A stretch of 64,000 nucleotides of DNA from Diprion similis (lineage: Eukaryota > Arthropoda > Insecta > Hymenoptera > Diprionidae), in the NCBI RefSeq assembly GCF_021155765.1, contig NC_060113.1, positions 6,525,001-6,589,000 on the forward strand, written 5' to 3'. Position numbers and translations under genes: made by a program. The notes beneath the pieces are model-generated. The model worked only from the letters and a program-made list of their open reading frames with translations, did no database searches and was not told the DNA's origin. This document shows positions 9,060 through 22,700 of this stretch, one piece after another. Position 1 is the stretch's first letter. Every line of letters begins with the position of its first letter.

Positions 9060-12000
9060 GGTAGGCGACGTATTCAAGTGAAGCCGTTTGCGCATTCACG
9101 GTTCATTGATCGCGTTTCCTCCAAGTCAATCAGTCCGCTAATCTAACAATAAGTCAACTATAATAATATACAAGCCCTGCATGTCCTCTGAAGCCCTGTA
9201 TGTATTAGTTCCAAGAAACATCTGCTCACTACGAAGAAACAGGACCGACTCTACATATCTAGTGCTGTATCACAAGCTGTGACAGGGATTCGATTATTTC
9301 AATTCCTGGAGACGGTGAACGGGCGTTAGAGCCTGTGACTACGTAGGTTACAAATGAAAATGCTCTTCACCTCGAAGAGGACCGCAGTTTCTCGCAACTC
9401 CCTCCGAGCCAGAGAACCAAGCCACATCGTGAGAAGTCAACTTTGTTTCCGAATCGTCAGTCCACGTTATGCCTCTGCGTATCGCCAAGATTATCGGTGG
9501 CCGATCGCTATCGACACTAGCGCCGCGTGTTCATGGTGGTAATCGACGTTACCGATACCTGTAAGTTGAAGTTGAGAAGGCACCAAGCGAAACGCATAAC
9601 GTCAAGATTACTCGAAACTGGAGGTACTTTAACGGTGCCAGAACCACCATATCGCCGGCTGACAGCACTCCGTGATCATCTTTCCTTCTCAATTAAAATA
9701 CCAGAAGACAGGCATCGTTATGAACGACGCTTTTCAGACCGACTCACGCGATCAATCTTAATGTTCGACAAACGTATTCAGGCAGTTGGTATGCTCCGAC
9801 AAACTAAAGTAGGAAGTCAACAGTGAACTTGGAACATGAGCAAGATTGCAATCCACTTTTCCGTACATGCGTCTATATTCACTTTCCATCGAACTCATTG
9901 CAAATGGAAGTTTACAGTTTCCATCATCAGATTTGGAAATTGAAATTTTTGATTGGTTTTGCTCTTCTCCTTCATTGCTTTTTCGAATATGAAAAGCAAC
10001 TGTGACGAATCATAAATCGTCTGACCAATATCCTACATTTTGTCCTTCTACTTATCCTCTCACAGCGTGCAGCAGATACTAGAAAGGCAAATTACGGACC
10101 ATTTGGTATTATAAGCTAGTCAGTCGCTTTGGCCTCTAGCACGTGCTAATAAGAATTGATCACGTGACGAATAGTCCGTGCGGAGATAGATTTGAGAAGA
10201 AGCGTGACGACGTGTAGAATTGAATGGCTTGAATTCACGGTCCGATAACCGAATGAACGGAAAAGTACTTCTACTCGATCTTTCCACACCGACTGATTCA
10301 TTTTCACGACTCAGGATTCGCGATTGATGAAAAGAAAGGTGCAGAAGTTTACTCAGCAATGAGATGACGTTTCTTGTTGCTTGACAAGCAACGAAGCGAT
10401 TCGAGACCGAGTCAGTCAGATTCTCTTGTAAAGTTCTCGATTGGTTGCAGACAAAGTCACAATCGCAGAGCGCATAAGTTGGTCGATCTAGCTTCAGGCG
10501 TTTATCAGTGACACTATCGATACGCTTTCTCTCGCGAAGCTGAAGGCGACGTTCAAAGGTGCAGTTATCACTTCGAAAGATCTTGAAACGCTCCGCAATG
10601 CTTGGTCCTGCTAAACTGATTTCAACTGCACGTCAACGGCACTCCAGTCGTGACGTGTACACTGTAAACTTTATACTAAAGAGCTTGAGGCGATATTCAA
10701 TAAAACCTCGACTAAGGGAACAAGATTCATTATTTTGCATTTGAAGGATCACTTGAAGTGGTGAACAAATATCATAGGTGTTAAATTCCGCATTCGTAAT
10801 CTAAAACAAACAACGTTTTGCGTCGCGGTCTCGAGAATAAAATTTTTAAGTCACATTCTAATTCAGAGAACCAGCAACAAGTAACCTGTAGGTAGGTACT
10901 CAAGGTTTGCGAAGTATAAAAACTGCAGTTGGAATTATAGAAGGAAGACGATCGGCGTGTTATTACTGCAAAGTGTACCATAACCTGTATGCGCAGAATG
11001 AAACCTAACTCAACAATTCTAAACTTTATGACTATTTATCTTCGTTGCGCATGTTACACCAGGCAGAAACAGTGCGTTCTCGATTGCTGGATATTTATAA
11101 TACAAAGTACTGTACAACAAAGGCACGTTTTACGGTTAAAGAATCACGCTACGCACGACGAGTCCCGGTTTAGCTGTCTTTCTGGCTAGTGACTAAAGGT
11201 GGAAAACTGCCATCTTTGACGCTGTATGCGAATTTCGAGAATTAGCCGGAATCCATTTCAAGGTTCCGAGGTTCCTCAACCTCCCAATAAAACCCTGGCC
11301 AGGTTTAATCTCGGCAGTTTAAATTGAATACGCTATACCAACTCCGCCTACGGCAGTCTGGAGAACGAAATTCTCCTCTCGTTCATCTCTACCACGAACA
11401 CCAGTGCCTGTGTAAGCACGTGAACACTGTCCGATGATCAAGACCATAAATCTATCAAGCCTAGAATCCAGCCTGCCCAATCTAACCGTAATAAATTCCG
11501 ATCAGGATGAAGATATTCAAGATTGAACGGTGACGAAAATATACCATGAAGAGTTTATTTCGAGAATTTTTATATTATTCGTGAAAGAAGTGTTGGGGCT
11601 GTGTTCAGAATGAACGATGATCGTATATCAGGTGGAGGTTTTTTTAGTTTACTCACTTGCGTTTCTACCACCATAATATCAAGCTGAAGAAACGATAGAA
11701 AGTTCGATTTTAAACTCATGAAAACTCCGAGTAAAAAACGACAAAACATTTAACTTTCAAGTGTTTTAGAGTCTTGATATAAAGTCTCTTCTATCGACAG
11801 AGCCATTTCTTCCAACAATGGATTAATCCGGTTTACAATTTGCAAGATCGTATAAATACAAGATGAAAAAGATTTTTAGAACCCTTGAACCTTTACCATT
11901 TTATTCCAAAGATACGCTTTTATCCTAGGTTGTCATGTCATGTCATGTCATCATGAATCTATCATTCCGCAAAACACAAGTGGCACCAGTGGCACTTTGC

Positions 12001-14680
12001 AGAAAAAAGGGTAACAATGTGGTCTTGATTAATTTCACAATCAGTTTAAAACCGATCGTCCATATATGTTCGCTTTACCGGTGGCCTCGCCTCTTGACCT
12101 AACGAGATCCAGACAAGTCTACAACCAAATTGAAACTGGGTTGCGTTTGAACTCTGAAAGAACACCGAAGCCGCATGTTTATGCATGAGAAAGATCCGCA
12201 GGACGATGGAACTATCAGAGTAACCTCCGCTGCTAAGTTTGAGGGTATATGTATGTCAGGTGTACAGTCTAATGAAAACAATGTCCAAACGAAAGTTTTA
12301 CAAAACAAATACTGAACCAATGTAACTGACGTTAATCAAGTTGACTTAGATTCAAATAACGTACCCTCAATACGAAGAATCCAACGGATTTTCATGGAAG
12401 GAGCTCAGTTATCAACAATTTTTGACACATGAGACCAGGATTCTAAAACTCTGTTTCATAATTTTGCGTTTCAATGCTTTTCGACTGGACTGTACACCTA
12501 ATATGTCCTCAATCTTACCTCAGCCAAGCACCCGTTTGTCTACGGTGAACAGACGTTCCAACAGCTCAAGGTCAGTCCACGTAGAACCCGGATTGACCAT
12601 CGATCGTCGTGTCGTTGGACTTTTCATCGTGAGTAAATCGTTCTTCAGAAACGTTCGATCGATTGTTAAGTGATGAATGAACAGAAGATTATAGAAAAGT
12701 TCAGGTAGCTCAGAATGAACAGACCCGTTAAAACAAAGAACAACTGTAACGAGTGGAAGAAACCTGGCATACAAAAGATCTTAGCGCGCATTTCGATAAA
12801 ATTTTAGACCTGATGCAAGAACTTTCTGGCTGAATCATCTTGAGCCGAAAATTCTGCGTGTTGATTGAGACTGTTGAAAAAACTTTCACAATGACTTGAC
12901 TACACCCAACAAGGTTACAACCGCGCGGATAACTAAATATACAATCTCGACAGTGAATTCCACGAGACCTTCAGATCATTGAGATAAAAAATTATACCTT
13001 TTACTTAATCGATTTAGTTTTATTGTGGAAAATGACATGCGAGTTGAAAATATCCGTTGGAACGAATCAGTCCCAAATCCCTCCACAAGATGGGATCAAA
13101 TTTAATGAAAACAAGTCGCGATTCACGGTAGAATGTGCATTTCGAATCAGGATTTGAATAATGTAAATTCATGTCCACGAACTCCACAGTTAATTTGTAT
13201 TTTATATCTATTCAACAAACAGGTTTCTGGTTTTGAAAACAACTATTATACACAGATCACGATGATAGGTAGAATCGAATTGGGCGTGGTATTAGAACTC
13301 TGTGGCTTAGACCTTTATATTATCGTCGTAGTATGAATGGCCTTGATGCGGTCAAGCGAAGACAACTTCAAGTAATACTCTTGGGTCAGTTCCCGACGAT
13401 GACCAAACGGGCAGAGCCAATCTCTAAGGCGGGACGAAAAGCGGCGGCATCGGCATGAATAATTCATTCATTCATTCATTGATTCATTCGTTCGTTGGTT
13501 CCCTTATTGAAGAGTTTAGAAATGTTGGGCCGAAGTCATTCGTCATTAGTACAATTTACGAGATCTAATCTTGAAGGAGTTGGTTTTTATAACCGGAAAA
13601 GAGAAAATAATTTCGTTATAGTATCCAGCAAATATTATTTTTACATTTACATTGCAGTGACTATAAGCATGGATAATAAATCGCGATAACACGGCATAGA
13701 ATTTGAATCTCGGAACACACATTTTTTTCGAAAAATTTCTAAACAGTGAGAAAGTGACAATAGAAAGATCAAAGGTTCTGACTCAACGAAATAAAACCTC
13801 GAAACAAGAGACCAAAAAAAAAAACAACTATTCACAACTTTCTATACTTTCGTTTATAGTTTTCCACACAAAGTCAGCTCTTAACAAGCACTTAAACTTG
13901 GAAAAAAACTTTCAATTTGACTTGAGCCTACAGTATGGTACTAATAGATCAGCTGATCAGCATACTTTGAAGTCAACCTAAGCCTGGCAGTTGAGCAGGC
14001 ACAACCAGATGAATAAAGTCGAAGTGAGTCGTTTGGAGAACGAAATTGGCGGGAAAGCGTTCACGGTTCAAACAACTCTCGTTGGGCAACTTCATCCGGT
14101 AAACTCGGCGCCATACTTTCGCCGATCCATGTCCCGAGGTCTCGGAGGTCGTCGATTTTATTCAAACATATAAAACCGAACGATTAACCCCGCCCAGGAT
14201 TCAAATGTCCTCTCAACGATTATCCGTTTCCGGTTAGATAAGCACACGGTACAAATGCACACATGATTTATAGAAACCTTGTATTACGCGCGTCGTCCAC
14301 AAGGTGCGACAAAAAAGAGCCGGATTTGGTATTGAATGGTCTATACGCGTAGATTGATCGGTCAACAGGAGTTTGAACGACGTAAAAGCTGCCGGAACTG
14401 CAGCCGATCGGCATGCCACTTCAATCACGTAAATGCTGCACCGACGCAGCGACAAATCGCATGTATGGTGCTCGTTAAACAGAATTGAAGGACATCCGAA
14501 TACAACAAAGATTGATACACACTGACTCACTATTGTCAAAGTAATAAATAGAAAAAAAGAGAAATTCGTGTTGGGTAGAGAAAAGTTTTCGGTCAAAATG
14601 ACCATGGTTTAACTGAAAACCTGTTGATACATAAATCTAATCAATGTTTTCATGTCAGAAGTATACTATATAACTTCCAT
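9060..14680. other. Gene-poor stretch
   Basis: No exon with credible splice sites or domain. It holds a short pentamer run (GTCAT repeated at about 11,933-11,951), an ATTC-rich microsatellite at 13,457-13,492 and a diverged inverted repeat whose arms lie near 12,243-12,300 and 12,440-12,500 (both read GGTGTACAGTC when the right arm is reversed). The several 60-100 codon frames show no known family. Confidence 0.45.
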
Positions 14681-14683
14681 AAC

Positions 14684-14920
14684 AATTTTTTTACGGCATG
14701 GGCATTGAAAAGTCCACTTTTTGTGGCAGTTTTCGTTCCGTAAAGTGACGCTTTATACGGCAGCGAACAAAGTTACGGAATAAAGTCTTTATTCCGCAGT
14801 TTTGATGCGCTGTTCGAAGTGCGCATCCCAAACTGCCGAATAAAGTAGCTTCGTTGAACAGATCGCGACATAACCTCACTCTTCGTTTTGCTTTTCAATC
14901 CCCATACCGTAAAAAATATT
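14684..14920. repeat. Short foldback element with nested hairpins
   Basis: The ends are complementary: TTTTTTACGGCATGGGCATT at the left against the reverse of AATCCCCATACCGTAAAAAA at the right. Inside is a further palindrome (GCAGTTTTGATGCGC against GCGCATCCCAAACTGC). It is about 237 bp long with no ORF, typical of a small non-autonomous element. Confidence 0.6.
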
Positions 14921-14924
14921 GCAC

Positions 14925-15007
14925 GTGGCATGCCCGTAAACCGTTTTTTGGCTCGTCCTGAAATCTTTATCCTTGCCAAAAAAACAGGCGGTTTACAGGC
15001 ATGCCAC
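14925..15007. repeat. 83-bp near-perfect hairpin
   Basis: GTGGCATGCCCGTAAACCG at 14925-14943 is complementary, with one mismatch, to the last 19 bases ending at 15007. The inner part also pairs (TTTTTTGGC against GCCAAAAAAA). It abuts the foldback element on its left. Confidence 0.65.
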
Positions 15008-15009
15008 AT

Positions 15010-15507
15010 AAATATCTTATATATCACAACGTATTTGACGAAGCATTCGACAAGTAGTTAAGAACCGGGTATTTGAGGCTGCTCTCGGAATCAAGAACAT
15101 CAAATACTGGAGGCAATCGTTGGTTGGTAAAGTTAAATAGAGCAAATTGTCGTCACGATTCTTGATGTATGATGACCCTGACTGAAGGCTTTGCATGACA
15201 GTTACCATGGTAATTGAGTGGTTCACAGTAAAATGATATATTCTCTTCTTTACGTTTGAAAAGCAAGAGGTGGATACCCTGATGCGAAAACGTTGTATAT
15301 ATACCGACGTCCGCGTAAGTGGCATAACGAGTTTAATAAAGTACGTAAACGTAAACGTCATTGCTGTGAGACTCGTTGAAAGGACTTTCAAAGGCTTTCA
15401 AAGAGGCCGAGCACATTGTACGTTTAACTAACTTTCATTCGTTTCGGACGATCGTACGTACACAACAACGAAAACGACTCACAATAACTCAACACCTCTG
15501 AGGTTTT

Positions 15508-15554
<47 letters not shown>

Positions 15555-18080
15555 CCAGCGATCTGGCAACGGTCGAATTATTACTTAACCGAATCTAATT
15601 AGCAAGAAGTTGTAACGATATACCTGTATTGAGTTGGCAAGAAAGAGAGAGCGCGAGAACGGGGAAAAAATTATGCAACATCTTACACTAACTCCGTACC
15701 TACATAATGCATTATTTGTGCTCCTAAACCACCGCGCTATTTGGTTCATGGTCATCCGTTATACCTGTGCTCCTATCTCTATACTCCTCTTACTTTCGTC
15801 TGGTTCTCCTCTCGCTCGTACTGCAATTCCTCGACCAGGGTGTACCCGACATAGAGTCTAGAAATTAATGTCCATACATACTCCAACGTCTACGACAACC
15901 TGTGAAAGGAAATGAACTGTACTCAGCCTGTGGCTTTGAAGTTCGAACTAACCCGAGACTCAAGAATAAGGTGCAACATTCAACCTTCAGGACAATTACA
16001 GGACTATTTGAAATACTTGACATGAGTTTCATCGATGATGATGTCTGGAGCCCAAGATTGTGCAATTGTGTAAGTTTCCTATGCGTCATTGCGGAATCTA
16101 ATCTCTGGGTATATCATAACCTTAACTTTATTCAACGACAATGTGAATTCTCATCGTATTTCTATAACGCAAGTCAAAATACAGGATCTGCAGGTGAGTC
16201 CCAGAAATGACGCGTATAATATGGATTAACACACGATGCTGCTGACTTTAGGATGTATGAGACGTACACTCAGATCAAGAAGGTATAGAAACAATGTAGC
16301 GGTGAGACTCAAGTTCGAAAAATTTACTGAAGCTATCCTAAAGTTACATCCAAGTAACTAAATAAAAGTCCCCGCGATAAAAGCGAAAATTTAGAAACAC
16401 AGATTGATAATCATGAAGACCTAATTCACTTTGATATTCAACTCAATTAGCTTCAATTGCACTTTGAAAACCTTAGTTTACGCCAAGTGGAGACAAGATC
16501 CTATATTTTGGTGTGCATGACATAAAAAAAAATTCCAAATTAAAGTTGTTGGAATAATGCACGAAAATAATATTCATGAATTTTAAGAACATTTTAAATG
16601 ATGTTTTAGATGTTATAATTTTATTTACAAAGTTCTGTCCATTGAACTTCATTTGACTACCGTTGTCATGAGATACGATTAAAACCGAGTGTAGGGTTCC
16701 ATTATTTTCATACATCTCAATGTGGAATAGATTTCTTTCAATGAACAATGAACGTTTTATTCTTGATTCTATGATTATTAGTAACAAATCAATCCAGGTT
16801 ATGTGAAAATACGATTCACGATATTCAAATTTTTCTATATAACCTATAAACCTCGTGTTTATCATTAAAAATCTTTTCGAAACGTTCGGCAGCGTCTACT
16901 TTTCAACATATCATTGGAAAGACCATTATTAGAAAAACTATTATCTCGTATTTTGTAAAGCTCTATGGATTTCTATGGAAAATTACGTCCAGAACGCCAT
17001 TATTAAGCCTCGAAATCCAGGATGAGTTCTCCTAATATTTTCCATAGTTTTCAAGCAAAAGCTAAGACAAGTGATCGCCTCATTTCGACAATTTATAAAC
17101 AAATTCAAGGGTACTGACAGGCACTATCAAATTAATACATTATCCTTGCGGAGTGGAAAGAATCCTGTGGAAAGAATCAGCCATTACGACTTTACGTGCC
17201 TAAATTATATTCATTCCGTTCTTACTTTAGGCGTACACGGGATTACATCACTCTTCTCACAGTTTAACGCACATCAGCACACTCGAGTTACAAGCTCGAC
17301 AAACATTTCCAGCGCAATTACCTCCTCCTTATTCGTTGAGGAGTTACGGTCATAGAGGTAATCATAATAACGATGACAAGAAAGTGGTTAATAACATTAA
17401 ACCGAATGGCTAATATTCATTTCGTTAATACCATCATGAATTGCACATAACCTTAAAAAAAAATCGAGAAACAAAACTTCTCTGCACGTCAGATATTTTC
17501 TACATTAGACTGTATCCAAAAAATGGACTACTTGTCTTCAAAATTGATTCACGTCGAAACTATGGTTCAAAATGATGAAAAAAGGATCTATTTCCTATTT
17601 AAATGACATAATAAATAACTTTTTTCAACTTGAAAATATTATAAATCGTATATAAAGATAAGATCAAAACGTATTTTTATGGGGAAATGATAGAATCTCT
17701 TCTTTCCTGCCCTCCTTCTTCTTATTCTCAAAGTGAATTCAATCGGTCCATAAACGAGAATCGCTTCACTGCATGCGGAGAAATTATGCTTACATGTATT
17801 AGGCACAGCAGTATAATACCACATCCGGACCAGTTGCCTAATCGACCCTGTCGATTCTTCAGCTTCGATCTTACTCTTTCTACGTTTTCTCTTACATGTT
17901 CTCCATACAGTTTACGATCGATTTTCGACTTTTAAACAAAATGGCTAACCTGAATTCGTTAAACTTCCATGAAAAAAACCATTCAAAACTCAGAACCTAA
18001 TAGGAAAAGAAAATAGTTAAAAATTAAACGAACTGACATTGTACTTTTGCTCAAAGTGACTAGACGTTCATGTTTACGAA
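15010..18080. other. Gene-poor stretch with (TA)n
   Basis: This holds a (TA)n tract at 15512-15553 and, at 17506-17530, an isolated end of the hAT-like family (TAGACTGTATCC). No gene is supported. Confidence 0.45.
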
Positions 18081-18670
18081 GATGAAGTTAGTAAGGTTAA
18101 CGTCTGGAAACACAAGTGAAAAAATAATTATTATACAATTTCCGAATGACTTTCTAAGAATTGCATTTTCAAAATATCATGATTTACCAAATTTCATACG
18201 ATCCTGAAGGTGCGAGATATCGATTTCTCTTGCATGCATCTCTGCAGTAAAGTCACAAACTTCATCCTCATATGCAACTGTAGTTTCGAAGTCGAAGAAG
18301 CTTTATTGAAAACTGAAGCTGCCCAGATCGAATTTCTTCACAAGGAACTCAACCTTTAGAAGAATGTTGATGAATGGTCTTGATGTTAAATATTTCACTG
18401 ACTTGTGTTCTTTGTTATCCGTATTTTCACGGTGCGCTACAGTATAATGATCGAAAAACGTGAGGACTGTAATACTCAACGTTCCATTACTAACCAAAAA
18501 AAACACGTTGCGAAATGATCCGCAATAATTTGCAGTGGCAGAATAAAATCGAGCCAAAATTTTGAACCAGAGTTTCTCGCATATGGATGATCAATTCGAA
18601 TATAGAAAGAGATGACTTTCCCTTCGTGAGTGGGGAGTTGCCTTGCGTGTACGTATATATGTATATATTA

Positions 18671-19285
18671 GAGTGGCGCAAAAAAACCGAATATTTTTCT
18701 TTTTTTTTTTCGAGTCTCGTGTGACAAAATGTCAGTTTTTGATGTTTTAAGAGCCCACTCCAAAGGACAGTACAAAAAAAAAATTTAAGAGGTCGCTCCA
18801 AATTTTTTAAATTGTCAAAAATCGTCAATAAATTAAATTAAAAAAATTATATTTTCAGTATTTTGTTTGATTTTTAATTCATGTCGTGGTGTATTGTTAT
18901 CGATTCTTTCTTACTAAATTAAAGAAAAAAAATTTATGAAATTTTAATATGAATATTAAAAGGTCGCTCGAAAAGATCTAAAGAAATGTACCAAAAAATT
19001 GAAAAAAAATTATGAGCTACCTTTCAAAATTCAAATTTTGAATTGAAACTTTTGGAAACTTATTTTTTTTTTTGTCTATAAAATTATACCGTAACGAGAA
19101 AAAAAATTAAAAGAAAAAAAAAATCGATTTCGACGATTTCTGAGGTTTTAAAAAATGTGAAATGACCGCTTAAAAATTTTTTTTTGAACTGTCCTTTGGA
19201 GTGGGCTCTTGAAACATCAAAAACCAACATTTTGCCACACGAGACTCAAAAAAAATAAATAAATAATCGGTTTTTTGCGCCACTC
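18671..19285. mobile_element. Foldback MITE, GAGTGGCGC family, copy 1
   Basis: This is a 615-bp element with terminal inverted repeats GAGTGGCGCAAAAAAACCGA at the left and the complementary TCGGTTTTTTGCGCCACTC at the right. The arms are complementary over several hundred bases (GAGTCTCGTGTGACAAAATG, CCACTCCAAAGGACAG, AGGTCGCTC). A TA precedes it and TG follows, consistent with a mutated TA target duplication as in Tc1/mariner-type elements. No transposase, so it is non-autonomous. Two more copies lie at 26355-26798 and 40939-41520. Confidence 0.85.
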
Positions 19286-20370
<1,085 letters not shown>

Positions 20371-22240
20371 CCTCGACAGAGTGAGAAAAACGGGGGAAAG
20401 AAAAAGGCGGATACGTTATTCGTTTAAGTTTTGCACTGAGTTATATCTATTTGGCATTTCGTCACATATATTGGTTTGTTTTCACACACATACTTTAGAT
20501 GAAAAATTCAAATTTCTAAAATCCTATGCGCAATAATTATATTTTCGCCAATATAGAAAGTTGTTATTGGATGATTGTAAAGGTATAAGGTCTTGTTTTC
20601 AAATGTATTTAAAAATTCTCTCGATATAGCAACTTGTTTTTAAGTTACGGTTGGGAAAAACGTGAGTATTTTCACAATGTTTGAGCCGTTAGTGCAAAAA
20701 TGATGTAGTTAAAAATTAATAAGTATGCCAAGTTTTTTGATAACTCTTTAAGTCCGACATCCACTTTGGTGAAGGATTTTTTGATTTTTTTTTTAATTCA
20801 TCTACAAGACTCTAAATTCGGATTAGAATGTGTGAAAAATGATACTTTTGACCAATTAGATTGTTTGATTTCTGTAGTTGAATGAATAAACGTTTACAAA
20901 AAAATTCCTGCAAGTCTTATAAAGAAGTTTCCAGTAGATTTTAACAAAAAATTAATGTATCTCCAAAACGATGCTACGAAACAGATTTTCACTTTAGAAT
21001 TCCATAATTTCTGAGTATCGGGATCTAACGCAGTCGTGAAAATCATCGAAATCTATGAAAAAAAATTACTCTTTCATGTATCCTTATCACTTATTTTGAC
21101 TATTCCCTCATTCAGGCGATGATAACTCCATTCTACATTCAAGACAAGAATCGCACGTCGAAAGAAAAAAAGTTCGTAGAATTTAACGAGTCTCGGAGAC
21201 TGCCATGACACTTTTTTAATTGACGTGCGCTCTGTCGGCCGATTGTCAAAACCAAAGTTGTCATTTATCAAACCTTCGAGACTCGTCAATTCGATAAGAT
21301 CTTGGGTCAGTTAGCAAAAAAAAAAAATTTTTTTCATAGGTTTCTATGATTTTGATGATTTTGTTAGATCCTGTTGCTGATAAATCATCGAATCCGAAGA
21401 AATATTCATTTTTCGTAAAAATTGACTGGAACTTGCTCTTAACTCGTTCTTTGCAAGGCCCGAAATGTTGTGGAAATTTGAAAAAAAAATGATAGCGAAT
21501 GAAATCGATAAATATATTATGAAAAAGGTAAAACAATTTTCAAACGTACTAAAAATATGGCTTTCCAGATACCTACTCAAGATTTTCAAATTCTCCTATT
21601 CTTCCAACAAAAAAGAATTTCAATAACAAAACCTTGACTTCCTTGTCAGCTTGTAAGTTATTTTTTAGTTTTATATAATAATAATATTATTTTCTAATCC
21701 AGTTAAACAGACTCGAGGGAAAAAAAATTGAATATGATCTCCTGCACCGTATTTGACGTGACACAAGGCCTGATTTTAACAATCCCATGGCAAATGTAAG
21801 AAATATAATTCCATAAAAGGTTAAAGAGTTATAAATAAGCTAAATTGTCTCGATTCTAGTACAAGCTAGTACTTGTGGTTAATTAGAGTTCCAAAGAAAG
21901 TAGACGGATAGAACTTTTCTTTGAATTTCCGTGAGACCGCGAACGGAATTAATTTTAATTAAGACCAAAAGAAGGGGAGCGTGCTGCGCTAACGGTGAGA
22001 TAAGTATAAGATGAAGAAATCGGTTTCGCACAGCTTCCTACTTCCTTAGGAGGTTATAATAATTGCGCAACTTTCGCTATGCATTTTATTATATACACGT
22101 AGGTACGTCCGCTGTGGGTTAATGACGATTCTGTAATCACGCGGATGCGTGTAAGTTTACAATAACTATCGTAGAATCGAGAGAAAAATGTCTTGCAAAA
22201 AACGAAGAAATTAGCAAAAGTTTAAGAAGTGGGATTTAAG
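20371..22240. other. AT-rich stretch with weak inverted repeat
   Basis: The reverse of 21,330-21,385 resembles about 21,010-21,066 (GGATCTAAC, then AAAATCAT, then TATGAAAAAAA), which suggests an old diverged foldback element centred near 21,200. No gene is supported. Confidence 0.35.
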
Positions 22241-22249
22241 GGGGAGCAA

Positions 22250-22700
22250 AGTTTTAGAATTTTATTCTAAAAATCTATAAAGAATTTTAGGATTTTGATT
22301 TTTGACGTTAATAATTCAGAATTTGAACTATCTTTGAAGAAAAGTTTATTGCAAAACAATGCAAAATGCCAGCTATAGGCATAATAGCGTAAGAAGTTTG
22401 TTTTTTGCTGTTTGACGCGATTTTTTGAAGTTTCAGTTCATCTAAACAGAACATTCAAAAATATTATTAAACTTTTTGAATTTTCTGTTTCGGCTAACTG
22501 GAACTTGAAAAATTATATCAAACAGAAAAAACCCGCTTTTTAACTCTATTATGCCTGCAGAAAACATTTTGAGATATTTTTTAACAGTTTACTTATAAAA
22601 AGATGTTTCAAATTCTATATTAATAACCAGAAAGATTCGAATTGTAAAATTTCTTGTAGATTTCTAGAAAAAAAAAGCTAATCGAATTAAATACAGTAAG
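22250..22700. repeat. Diverged foldback element
   Basis: The two halves are imperfectly complementary. GCATAATAGCGTAA at the left matches the reverse of TTAACTCTATTATGC at the right, and TTAATAATTCAGAATTTGAA matches the reverse of TTCAAATTCTATATTAATAA. About 450 bp, no ORF. Confidence 0.5.
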
